DNA from: Sphingomonas sp. QA11
Lineage (GTDB): Bacteria; Pseudomonadota; Alphaproteobacteria; Sphingomonadales; Sphingomonadaceae
Direction: 5' to 3'
Assembly: GCF_028473665.1 (NCBI RefSeq)
Contig: NZ_CP098774.1
Location: 930,001 to 994,000 of the forward strand
Length of the DNA stretch: 64,000 nucleotides
Notes under the pieces: model-generated
Told to the model about the DNA's origin: nothing
The model's database searches: none
What the model saw: the letters and a program-made list of their open reading frames with translations, nothing else
Position numbers and translations under genes: made by a program
Shown here: piece after piece, positions 55,859 through 63,549 of the stretch
Numbering within the stretch: the first letter of the stretch is position 1
How the letters are laid out: the number at the start of each line of letters is the position of its first letter

Positions 55859-56041
55859 CTACTTGACCGGCGGCGCTCGCCGGATCTTGAGCGTGACGAT
55901 CTGATTGACAGTTGAGCTGATCGCGATCGGCCGGGACTGTTCGGTCGGCGCGGGGCCGACCATATGGGTCTCATAACCGCCTGGCGGATGGTGATCCGAC
56001 GCTTGAGGGCCTAACTTGCGTCCGTCATTCGTCGCTTTTCG
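55859..56041 (-). other. Short open frame overlapping the 3' end of the glycosyltransferase gene
   Basis: The frame is open from 56041 to the TAG at 55859 (60 codons) and overlaps the glycosyltransferase gene at 56011-56730 by 31 bp. Its reading is protein-like in the second half (GGYETHMVGPAPTEQSRPIA, then ISSTVNQIVTLKIRRAPPVK). The only ATG is at 55961-55963, giving a 34-residue peptide without a clear ribosome site. It could be a decayed gene end, a frameshifted extension of the glycosyltransferase, or a small peptide gene of the neighbouring cluster. The function is unknown. Confidence 0.3.
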
Positions 56042-56730
56042 TCAATCCAGGGTGCGTGGCGGCGGGCGTTCGGCATGTGCATCTTCTGTACGCCGGGGAA
56101 GAATACGATGCGCGATTGCGGCGGAAGGTCCGGCACGCAATCCCGCACGAAATGCATCACGCCGTCCTTGGCGGTCCAGACCGCCTCGCCGGCCCCCAGA
56201 ATATGGCCGAACCAGGCCTGGTCGGTGCCGTTGAGTCCTGCCGCCCGGGTGATCTCGGGTGATCGCTCAGCGTCGAAATCGCGCCACACCTGCGGTCGCG
56301 CGCCCGCCGTCATCAACAGCATCGAGCCGTTGTACGGTGTGCCTTCGATCGAATTCGAGCGATAGAGCACGATGTCCTCAGTCCGCGAAAGGATCGCGTC
56401 CATCGAGCCCAGGATGGTGCTGTCGAGGTCTATCCAGGCGAAACGCGGGCCGATCAGTTCCACCATATCGGGGGCGAAGGCGCGCAGCCGGCGCCAGCAG
56501 CCGCCGAGCGCGGCGGCATTGTCCCACAACGGCAGCACGCGGATTTCGCCATCGATCCCGTTCGGATCGTCGGTGATGCACACCACATCGTGCGGGATCG
56601 TCAGATGTTCGGCCAGTTCATGCCTGAGTCGGTTCACCGCCTCCGCCGAATAGTCGAACAGCACGTGCAGCTTGCGGGGATGGCGCCATTTCCACAGGAC
56701 GATCTGCAGGCGCGCCGCCGGGTCGGACAT
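56011..56730 (-). CDS. GT-A-fold glycosyltransferase-like protein of the right-end cluster
   Basis: A 239-residue cytoplasmic protein. RFAWIDLDSTILGSMDAIL (Asp101-Asp103) is a DxD-type metal site. YNGSMLLMTAGARPQVWRDFD and GLNGTDQAWFGHILG resemble GT8/GT32-like glycosyltransferases, which read a cell-surface or peptide-linked acceptor. The N-terminal LHVLFDYSAEAVNRLRHELA carries no recognised motif. It is the last gene of the cluster, 24 bp after the methyltransferase, with a strong AAGGAAA site. The sugar donor and acceptor are unknown. Confidence 0.75.
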   Translation of the reverse strand: MSDPAARLQIVLWKWRHPRKLHVLFDYSAEAVNRLRHELAEHLTIPHDVVCITDDPNGIDGEIRVLPLWDNAAALGGCWRRLRAFAPDMVELIGPRFAWIDLDSTILGSMDAILSRTEDIVLYRSNSIEGTPYNGSMLLMTAGARPQVWRDFDAERSPEITRAAGLNGTDQAWFGHILGAGEAVWTAKDGVMHFVRDCVPDLPPQSRIVFFPGVQKMHMPNARRHAPWIDEKRRMTDAS

Positions 56731-56754
56731 CGGGTTTCCTTGTTGTGGCCAGCT

Positions 56755-57498
56755 TCATCCGGTCTTGCGAAACAGGGCGAACCGTTCCTCGCGCGGTTCG
56801 AATATGCGGCGGTTGTTCCGGTCGTAACGCCGCGACGGCTCGAGCGAAAGCTGATCGACCAGGAACAGCGGTACATAGCGCTGCGCTACCGACGTTTCCA
56901 GAAAGCGGAAGATGGTATGGTACAGGAGTAGCAAGCCCCCGATGGCGAGGTGGCGATCGAAATCTAGCACCGCGCGCTCGAACTGCGCAAAGCTGAGGTG
57001 GGGGGTCGGATCGGCTGGCCAGTCATGCACCAGTTCGCGCCGGTGGAGCACGCTGAGGCAAACGATCGCGTCAAAGCTTCCCCCGCCCGCCGCTTCGATG
57101 CTGTGGGCAGCAACCAATGAGACCCCAGGATCGGCGAGGCGTCGCCGGGCGCGGCGCAGGCGGGCCCGGTTGATGTCGATTCCGCTCAGGCGCGCCTTCG
57201 GGAGGTAATGGCGGAGCGTCTGCAACTCCTCGCCGGTTGAACAGCCGAACGACAGGATGTGAGGCGCCGGATGGTCATGCAACTGATCGCGCAGGGCGGC
57301 AAAGAGATCGGGATAGCGGTCGATCGCGCTTCGGCCGCCCTGCTGGAAAAGGTCGTCGGCGCGGTCACGGATCAATCGTCGTTCCTCACGCAGCGCGCTG
57401 TCGGCCGCGGTGCGGAGAAGGCCGGCGAGTGGCCGGACACCAGGCACTCGCTTTACCAGCGCGCGGGCAGCACTGATACGGGCCGATCCCGGCCTCAC
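56755..57498 (-). CDS. Class I SAM-dependent methyltransferase
   Basis: A 247-residue Rossmann-fold methyltransferase. Motif I is HILSFGCSTGEELQTLRHY (about residues 80-98), followed by the acidic ribose contact in SGIDINRARLRRARRR. FDAIVCLSVLHRRELVHDW is motif IV. The N terminus is a helical, arginine-rich region (VKRVPGVRPLAGLLRTAADS). It starts with GTG in a 4-bp overlap with the ABC transporter stop, so it is translationally coupled to the exporter. The acceptor is unknown and could be a peptide or a glycan. Confidence 0.85.
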   Translation of the reverse strand: MRPGSARISAARALVKRVPGVRPLAGLLRTAADSALREERRLIRDRADDLFQQGGRSAIDRYPDLFAALRDQLHDHPAPHILSFGCSTGEELQTLRHYLPKARLSGIDINRARLRRARRRLADPGVSLVAAHSIEAAGGGSFDAIVCLSVLHRRELVHDWPADPTPHLSFAQFERAVLDFDRHLAIGGLLLLYHTIFRFLETSVAQRYVPLFLVDQLSLEPSRRYDRNNRRIFEPREERFALFRKTG

Positions 57499-59255
57499 GA
57501 TATCGTCTCGGTGACACGGTGGAGCCCGGCCTGCTCGCTCAACCGCCCGTCCTCCAGCAGCAATATCCGGTCGGCATGCGCCGCCGTGGCGGGCCGATGA
57601 GTCACCAAAAGCACCGCCAGCATCGGGCGTGCCCGGCGTAGTGCCTCGAACAGTCGTCGTTCGACATCGAGGTCGAGCGCGGCGGTGGCTTCGTCGAGGA
57701 TCAGCAGCCGGTCGGCGCGCAGGATCGCTCGCGCCAGTCCGATGCGTTGGCGTTCGCCCTGTGACAGGGTGTCGACCACGGCGAGCATCGGCTGGTCCAG
57801 CCCCATCGGTAACCGTGCCACGATCTCGTCGGCCTGGGCGATCGCAAGGGCTTGGCGCAACGCGCTTTCGTCCCAGACAGTAGAATCGGGAAAGGCGATA
57901 TTGTCGCGCAGCGTCGCGTCGATCAGCGTGACCGGTGAGGCTGCATAGCCTGTTCCATCGCGGGTCCCGCCGGCCCAGCTGGTTTCTCCCGTGTCCGGCA
58001 CGATACGGCCGAGGAGAATATCGACCAGTGTCGATTTCCCGGTGCCCGAACTGCCCGTCAGCGCGGTCCAGATCGAAGGCGAGAGCGTCAGATCGACCGA
58101 GGCGAGCTGCTGGGGTGCAGTGTGTCTCTCATCGCGCGCGCTATGGGAGTACGATATGTTTGACAGGGTGACGATCGGACCGTGCCGTGCCGTGGCGAGT
58201 GGTACCGGCGTCGGCGCGGACGCCGCTAGTGCGGCCATCACGGTATCGAGGTCGGACTGGAAGAAGCTGCGGGTGTGCAATACCGAAGCGAGGCGCCTCA
58301 GGCTCGGCAGCAGGCGGACGCTTACCGCCAGTCCGGTCATCAGCCTTGCCGGCTCGACATGCCCACTCAGCAGTTCGACCGCGACCAGCAGCAGCAGGCC
58401 GATCACGCCCGCAGTTTCGGCCATCGGCAGCATCAGTTCCTGCGACTGGTTCTGCCGGTCCAGCGCGGTCGCCAACCCCTTGGCGAGTTCGGCATAGCGC
58501 TTTCCGAACGCGTCGCCACTGCGATAGAGCCCGATTTCCCGGCTGGTGGCGCTGCTGTCGCGCATCCAGCGCTGCAGCGCAGCGATTCGGTCGAGCCGCA
58601 AGCGCGAATAGAAGGAGGCGTTGCGGGTGAGCAGGCGATGGCTCAGCCAGATCAGCACTGCCGGCACGGCCATGGCGAGCAATGGCCATGGCCCGGCCAC
58701 CCAGGCGAACAATGCCAGCAGCGCGGCGACCACGCACGTCTCGCCCAAGCCGTCGGCGACCGCCAGCAGATAGGTGTTGACCACGCGCACCGCGCTGTCG
58801 GTCGCGCGGATCGATCCCGCCACGGGATCGTGATCCGCCCGGCGATCCATCGCTTCGGCCAGGTGCCGACTATAGAGCTGCCGGGCCAGCGCGCCAAGCC
58901 AGCCGCGCGCAAAACGAGAGCGCATCCGCGCGATCGTCCAATGCAGCGCGTTCTTGACGATCATCAACGCCACGATCAGCGCACCGAGCGCCATCAGCCG
59001 ATGGCTGACCGGCATGGTGCCGAGCCACCCGGTGAGTGCGGGCAGGCGCGACTGCGACGCGTTCATCTCCGCGTTGGCGGCCGCGACGACGAGCAATACC
59101 AGGGCGCTTAGCGATATCGCTTCGAGTAGGCCGCGCACGGCCATCAGCACCGGCAGAACCGCCAGTGACCATAGCGATCGCCCCTGTTGCAGCGTGCGCA
59201 CGAGATGCGCGAGCCGCCCGATGTCGCCCCAGGCGCGCTTCCACGATCCCATCAC
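57495..59255 (-). CDS. ABC exporter, fused permease and ATPase
   Basis: A 586-residue half-transporter. The first 340 residues carry about six hydrophobic segments. The ATPase part has Walker A (GSSGTGKSTL, residues 401-410), the signature LSQGERQRIG (497-506), Walker B (LLILDEATAALD, 517-528) and the switch His in LVTHRP. Where a Q-loop glutamine is expected, the sequence reads GYAASPVTLIDATLRDNIAF with no Gln. Exporters of this type carry peptides, lipids or glycans out of the cell, and a homologue exports mature lasso peptides. Start GTG 59255 overlaps the upstream nucleotidyltransferase-like stop by 4 bp. Confidence 0.9.
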   Translation of the reverse strand: MMGSWKRAWGDIGRLAHLVRTLQQGRSLWSLAVLPVLMAVRGLLEAISLSALVLLVVAAANAEMNASQSRLPALTGWLGTMPVSHRLMALGALIVALMIVKNALHWTIARMRSRFARGWLGALARQLYSRHLAEAMDRRADHDPVAGSIRATDSAVRVVNTYLLAVADGLGETCVVAALLALFAWVAGPWPLLAMAVPAVLIWLSHRLLTRNASFYSRLRLDRIAALQRWMRDSSATSREIGLYRSGDAFGKRYAELAKGLATALDRQNQSQELMLPMAETAGVIGLLLLVAVELLSGHVEPARLMTGLAVSVRLLPSLRRLASVLHTRSFFQSDLDTVMAALAASAPTPVPLATARHGPIVTLSNISYSHSARDERHTAPQQLASVDLTLSPSIWTALTGSSGTGKSTLVDILLGRIVPDTGETSWAGGTRDGTGYAASPVTLIDATLRDNIAFPDSTVWDESALRQALAIAQADEIVARLPMGLDQPMLAVVDTLSQGERQRIGLARAILRADRLLILDEATAALDLDVERRLFEALRRARPMLAVLLVTHRPATAAHADRILLLEDGRLSEQAGLHRVTETIS

Positions 59256-60094
59256 GCGACGCGCTCCGCGGCGCTGTCACCCTGGTGGCCCGGGGTGACG
59301 CACCACGCCGATCCTGCGTCGGCCTCATCGGCACCAAGCAACGCGACGTCGACCGCCGCCATCAGGTTGCCGGTGCCTTGCTCACGGCCAAGGCCTTGCG
59401 CGGCGAGGGCCCGTGCCGCGCGGCGCGCCGGCACCTGGAAGCGCAATGTTCCGGCCTGCACCCACTCTGCGTCGCGAATCAGGCTGGCATGTGCCAGCGG
59501 ATGCCAGCGTCGCCAGGCGGGCACGCTGAGCAGCATCACCTGGAACCCGCTGGGGGACTGCAGCCAGATGCTTGCGACCGGGCGAAACGGTAAGTGGCGG
59601 GCGCGCCAGCCGGTGCGCCGGATGCGGTAGCCCTTAGCCTGCAACGCCGCCGCGATCGGCATCAGCCTGGTGCCCGCCCGTAGCATCAGCGTTTGGAGCC
59701 CGGTGTGGCGGCATGCCGGATCGGGATAGAGTGTCTCGCCCAATGCCAGCCCACCAACCGCAAGCGGATCTCCGGGTGTCAATGCCGGCTCGGCGATCAC
59801 GTCGGCGACTGTCTCCCTAACGGCGGCGAGGCGCCGCTCCTCAAGTACCCAGGCAGTGCGCAGGCGGTGCAGCAGCCAAGCCGGTCCGTCCAGCCCGAGG
59901 TCGCGCTGCCGCCATGCCGCCATCGGCAGTAGATCTCGCCAGTGCGGGGGATAGGCTGGCTCGCCGTCCACCAGCAGGTCGGGCATCGCGTCGAGCCACG
60001 CTCGCCATGCTGCCCGCGTCTCACCGGGTGGTCCAGCGCAGAGCCGCAGCAGCGCCGCGTCGCCCGAACGTGTCGAGGCATCCCGTTGCGTCAC
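59252..60094 (-). CDS. Degenerate nucleotidyltransferase-family protein (NTP_transf_5-like)
   Basis: A 280-residue protein aligned by eye to the next gene. AVGGLALGETLYPDPACRHTGLQTLML (residues 112-138) corresponds to LKGFPLATTFYPSPACRPMSDLDIAV in the active neighbour. The catalytic DxD is replaced by L-Q-T, and the LKG lysine by a glycine. The fold is probably retained but metal-dependent catalysis is unlikely. It may act as a scaffold or substrate reader, or the two copies may form a dimer. It starts with GTG in a 4-bp overlap and ends the same way. Confidence 0.6.
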   Translation of the reverse strand: MTQRDASTRSGDAALLRLCAGPPGETRAAWRAWLDAMPDLLVDGEPAYPPHWRDLLPMAAWRQRDLGLDGPAWLLHRLRTAWVLEERRLAAVRETVADVIAEPALTPGDPLAVGGLALGETLYPDPACRHTGLQTLMLRAGTRLMPIAAALQAKGYRIRRTGWRARHLPFRPVASIWLQSPSGFQVMLLSVPAWRRWHPLAHASLIRDAEWVQAGTLRFQVPARRAARALAAQGLGREQGTGNLMAAVDVALLGADEADAGSAWCVTPGHQGDSAAERVA

Positions 60095-61275
60095 GACTGT
60101 TCCTGTCGTGTCCCGCGGGCGCGCCGCTCTCGCAGAAACGTCGGTTCACGCCAGCGCCGGATGATTGCCCGGGCGAAGGCGCTCGGGGAACCCGCACCCC
60201 ATCGGCGCGCCAGCACCGTGATGAAGGGCAGGGGCGTGTGAAACGCCCTGCCGGCTTGGCGCTGGCAAGCGTTCCAGGCCAGCCGCAGCCGGAGCGATCG
60301 GTCTGAGGAATGCGAGAGCCGTGCCGATTGCTGGAAATAGGCGCGGTCGAAACCGGCCATCGGCAGTGCGACGAGGCTGTCGAGAGTCGCGGTTGGTATC
60401 GGACTGGCGAGATGATCGGCCAGATAGCTGAGTGCCGCCGCGACCAGCGGCCCGCAGCGGTGCCGCGCGGCCTCGGCTTCGAGCAGCGCCCAGCGGAAAT
60501 CCCGGCCCTGCCGCTTCAGGATGAGATCCGCGTCGAGCATCCAGCGCACCGAAAGCTGATGGATGCTGCGGCCGTAGCCGTGGATGCAGGCGTGCAGCAC
60601 ATGATGTTCGGGTGCCAGCGTGAGTGCCGCTCCGGCGCCCAGCGCCTCGAACGGCTGCGCCGCTGCCCAGAGGCCGTCGTCTGAGCCTTCCCACAGCGAC
60701 GCGGCAAACACATGGTGATGCAGGTCGACGCTGACGCGGAGATCGGGCTGGTGGAAGGCCATCGCGTGGATATTGATCCCCGGGATCGCCCTGCCTTGCG
60801 CTTCCTCGCCACGTGGCACGAAGCCGAGCTTCAGCAGCAGGGCTTCGGCGGTGGGATAATCGGCCGGCGCCACCGCGATGTCGAGGTCACTCATCGGTCG
60901 GCATGCGGGAGATGGATAGAATGTCGTGGCCAGCGGAAAGCCTTTGAGGAACAAGGGCCTGATTCGCTCGTCCTCGAAGGCCATGCCGATCTGTCGCGCA
61001 ACGTGCTGGAATAGCATGAAGCGTGCTGCTGTCCGCCGATATCGGATTTCCATGTCGGTTCGGATGGTGTCGGAAAGGTCCTCCGTGCAGCGCTTGCCCC
61101 GCAGCGCCGGCAACAGGCGCAGGATTCCGGCATCGGCAGTCCGGGCTGCCGCCTTGGCGAGCAGGTCGATCGCGCAGGGCGTCAAAGGGGCGTCGAGCGC
61201 GATCGCGCGCAGGAGATCACGCAGTGCCGGCGCTGGCTCGTCCCCGAAATCGCGCAATCGCGGCCGATCGGTCAC
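60091..61275 (-). CDS. Nucleotidyltransferase of the uncharacterised NTP_transf_5 family
   Basis: A 394-residue protein. PLFLKGFPLATTFYPSPACRPMSDLDIAVAP (about residues 107-138) has the G-S/T and DxD pattern of the polymerase-beta superfamily. Asp130 and Asp132 are the metal ligands. Downstream RVSVDLHHHVFA supplies the third acidic or His ligand region, and EHHVLHACIHGYGR a further conserved block. Such proteins occur beside HPr-kinase-like and PqqD genes, including paeninodin-type lasso clusters, where their role is not established. GTG start, 4-bp overlaps at both ends. Confidence 0.8.
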   Translation of the reverse strand: MTDRPRLRDFGDEPAPALRDLLRAIALDAPLTPCAIDLLAKAAARTADAGILRLLPALRGKRCTEDLSDTIRTDMEIRYRRTAARFMLFQHVARQIGMAFEDERIRPLFLKGFPLATTFYPSPACRPMSDLDIAVAPADYPTAEALLLKLGFVPRGEEAQGRAIPGINIHAMAFHQPDLRVSVDLHHHVFAASLWEGSDDGLWAAAQPFEALGAGAALTLAPEHHVLHACIHGYGRSIHQLSVRWMLDADLILKRQGRDFRWALLEAEAARHRCGPLVAAALSYLADHLASPIPTATLDSLVALPMAGFDRAYFQQSARLSHSSDRSLRLRLAWNACQRQAGRAFHTPLPFITVLARRWGAGSPSAFARAIIRRWREPTFLRERRARGTRQEQS

Positions 61276-62231
61276 CGCAGCGAATCCGCCAGATCGAACA
61301 ACAGGTCTGGCACGCCCGCCACGCCGTCACCCAGTTCCAGGCGATAGCTCGGCAGGTCGTGTACCAGGGCAGTGAGCGCGTCGTATTGCATGCGGCGGTC
61401 CTGCGAGGGGACATGCCGCATGAAGCGCAGCCCCGGCATGAACCGGCGGAGCGTCTCGGCGGTGCCGGCCCGTGCCAGCCGTGGCCGGCCGCTTTGCCCC
61501 AGGACCGGGAGCACCAGCGCCCGGATCGGCGCGACGCGCAGCATCATGTCGCTGTTTGCCGAGCAGGGCAGCAGCATCACACCCTTGGCATCCGCCGGCG
61601 CTCCGAGTGGCCGGCGCACGTCGCCGGGCAGATGCCGGAACATTGCCTGTGACTGCGCGGTCAGGCAGCAGCTTCGGTACATCGAATGACCCTCATGCAG
61701 CGCGCCGTCGCGTTTCACGATCAGGCAGTCTTCGCCTACCAGGCGGAAACCCGCTAGCAATGCCGCGAGGCATGTCGTGGATTTACCGCTGCCGTTTGGG
61801 CCGACCAGCAAAAGTCCCGGTTCGTCCGGTCCGCGGGCGATCACTCCGCCATGCACCGCCGGACGTCCCAGCCGCGCCAGCAATGGCAGCAGTCCGACCT
61901 GGAACGGACGCGCCATGCCGAGCCGGGTGAGCGAGTCGACACCCGGGAAGGCGCAGGTCAGGCGCCGCCGCGCGATGTCGCTCTCTTCGAGAGACTGCCC
62001 GGGAGGAACGGGGACGCCGGTCTCGGCGATACTCCAGGCGTCGATCTCGATCGTCACCTCGGCGTCGATGCAGGTTGATGCGATATGATGGAGCGGTTCG
62101 AACAGCCGCGCGGCGAGGGCAGGGCCCGCGACGCGGATCCGGATGGCGACACCCGCTATGACGACATCTAGCGTCTCCGGTGGGACGCGGGCACAGGCGG
62201 CGGCGAAAGCGGCGCCGGGATCTGCGGTCAT
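61272..62231 (-). CDS. HPr-kinase-like protein (HprK-related kinase)
   Basis: A 319-residue protein. Residues 127-170 form a P-loop ATPase core: HGGVIARGPDEPGLLLVGPNGSGKSTTCLAALLAGFRLVGEDCLIV. The Walker A is GPNGSGKST (144-152). The acidic GED segment (166-168) corresponds to the catalytic loop of HPr kinase/phosphorylase. The N-terminal 120 residues are unlike HprK. There is no PTS gene nearby. In lasso-peptide clusters such an enzyme phosphorylates the C-terminal residue of the precursor, and related kinases co-occur with PqqD proteins in other systems. ATG start in a 4-bp overlap with the GT2 stop. Confidence 0.8.
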   Translation of the reverse strand: MTADPGAAFAAACARVPPETLDVVIAGVAIRIRVAGPALAARLFEPLHHIASTCIDAEVTIEIDAWSIAETGVPVPPGQSLEESDIARRRLTCAFPGVDSLTRLGMARPFQVGLLPLLARLGRPAVHGGVIARGPDEPGLLLVGPNGSGKSTTCLAALLAGFRLVGEDCLIVKRDGALHEGHSMYRSCCLTAQSQAMFRHLPGDVRRPLGAPADAKGVMLLPCSANSDMMLRVAPIRALVLPVLGQSGRPRLARAGTAETLRRFMPGLRFMRHVPSQDRRMQYDALTALVHDLPSYRLELGDGVAGVPDLLFDLADSLR

Positions 62232-62941
62232 GTCGACCAGTGATGCACGGGGCGCAACGCGCCTTCCTTGCGTCGCCGGTCGAGGTTGCGCTTTGCGATG
62301 GTCAGGAAATCGTCGATGACTTGGTTTGCATTGGTCAGACTGTGGTTGGATCCGTGAATCCGCCGTAACACCAGCACCTCTTCAACGATCGCCGGTCTCA
62401 ACTTCAACGCATCGGCACGCAAGAACCAGTCCTGGTCAGCGCGGGTGAGCGTGCCGGTGTCGAATGCGCCGACGCGGTCGAAAGCGGCACGGCGCATGAG
62501 GAGACATTGCATCAGCCGCCCGAGCCTCGGGCTGTCGTCGAGTGGTCCCGGCTTTTCCCCGTCCATGGCGATGTGGCGTACGAGGGTCAGGCTGTAATCG
62601 GCTGCCGGATCAGCTTCGAGCGCCGCAAGCTGGGCCGCGATCTTGCCGGGCAACCAAAGGTCGTCCACATCGAGAAAGGCGATGAAATCCCCACGCGCCA
62701 GCACGACGCCGGCATTGCGCGCAGCCGCGACGCCCGCCTGCGCTTGCCGGTGCACGCGGACCCCATCGAAGCCGGCAGCGATTGCGCCTGACGCATCCGA
62801 CGATCCGTCATCTACGACGATGACCTCAAGCTCAGCCCCGCGTTGGTGCAGAATACTGGTTAACGCCTGCGCCAGGAAGGCCCCGCCATTGTGCACCGGA
62901 ACGATGCAAGAAACACGCGCGCTCGGGCTGCGATCAGTCAC
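62228..62941 (-). CDS. Family 2 glycosyltransferase
   Basis: A 237-residue GT2 enzyme. VSCIVPVHNGGAFLAQALTSIL is the donor-binding start. VIVVDDGSSDASG provides the first Asp, and FIAFLDVDDLWLPGK the DVDD metal site (residues 91-94). The acceptor side has TRADQDWFLRA. Glycosyltransferases of this shape build polysaccharides or decorate peptides and lipids. GTG start, 24 bp after the PqqD-like gene. Confidence 0.9.
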   Translation of the reverse strand: MTDRSPSARVSCIVPVHNGGAFLAQALTSILHQRGAELEVIVVDDGSSDASGAIAAGFDGVRVHRQAQAGVAAARNAGVVLARGDFIAFLDVDDLWLPGKIAAQLAALEADPAADYSLTLVRHIAMDGEKPGPLDDSPRLGRLMQCLLMRRAAFDRVGAFDTGTLTRADQDWFLRADALKLRPAIVEEVLVLRRIHGSNHSLTNANQVIDDFLTIAKRNLDRRRKEGALRPVHHWST

Positions 62942-62965
62942 GACGGTATCCTGAGCCCGTCCGGG

Positions 62966-63442
62966 TCAGGCCCGCAGCGGCGGATCGAGGGCAAAGGCCT
63001 GTTCCATGTCGTCGAAGGCGAGCAGGCTCGGCGGTGCGTAGGTCGCGAAACCAGGTACACGCCCGACCGGGTTTCGTGGCGGAGTGGCCTCGCCGATTGG
63101 CTCCAGCAGGCCGATTTCGATCAGATGCGCAATGAAGGTGCGGACGTCTTGGGCGACATCTTCACTCAATACATCGCAGCTTGCGGTAATGTTTCTGACG
63201 ATCGAATCAAGATTATCTCCATCTGCAATGGCTTCCCAGATGAAGGCGCCCACTTCATTGGAGGAATAATAGAGTCCATTCTGCAGGTTGATGACGACTA
63301 ATTCCCCATCCATTACCTTGCCGGCCACATGGGTCGCTATAGAGATTGGGCAGAATTGCACCTGCGGTCTTTCAATATTTAAGGGGTCGGAACTGCTTGT
63401 AAAGCTGTTCGCTTCCCTACGAATCGAAGGGCCGAAAGTCAA
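62966..63442 (-). CDS. PqqD-like peptide chaperone
   Basis: A protein of up to 158 residues. The central 70-90 residues (MDGELVVINLQNGLYYSSNEVGAFIWEAIADGDN, then EDVRTFIAHLIEIGLLEPI-type helices) are the PqqD/RRE winged-helix fold that binds leader peptides in RiPP pathways. The C-terminal tail (YAPPSLLAFDDMEQAFALDPP) is reminiscent of a conserved Tyr-Pro, Asp-Met, Asp-Pro tail seen in related PqqD proteins. The start is uncertain: TTG at 63442 has no ribosome site, and GTG at 63361 is an alternative. By hand count, 63121-63420 is about 49% G+C, against about 70% at 60121-60180. That points to a different origin from its neighbours. Confidence 0.75.
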   Translation of the reverse strand: MTFGPSIRREANSFTSSSDPLNIERPQVQFCPISIATHVAGKVMDGELVVINLQNGLYYSSNEVGAFIWEAIADGDNLDSIVRNITASCDVLSEDVAQDVRTFIAHLIEIGLLEPIGEATPPRNPVGRVPGFATYAPPSLLAFDDMEQAFALDPPLRA

Positions 63443-63549
63443 TTCGATGAGGCGCTGTCAATGGTCGCCCCGACTGGCTGACGGGAGCGTGGCGTAGGGC
63501 AGGTCGGCGGGGCAAGGCCGGATAGCTATGCGCCCGATGGCAGGTAACG

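Noticed and set aside
63443..63549. Possible RiPP precursor between the GMC gene and the PqqD-like gene
   Set aside because: The 107-bp gap has no ATG/GTG/TTG-initiated frame with a ribosome site on the minus strand. No precursor can be claimed in the window.
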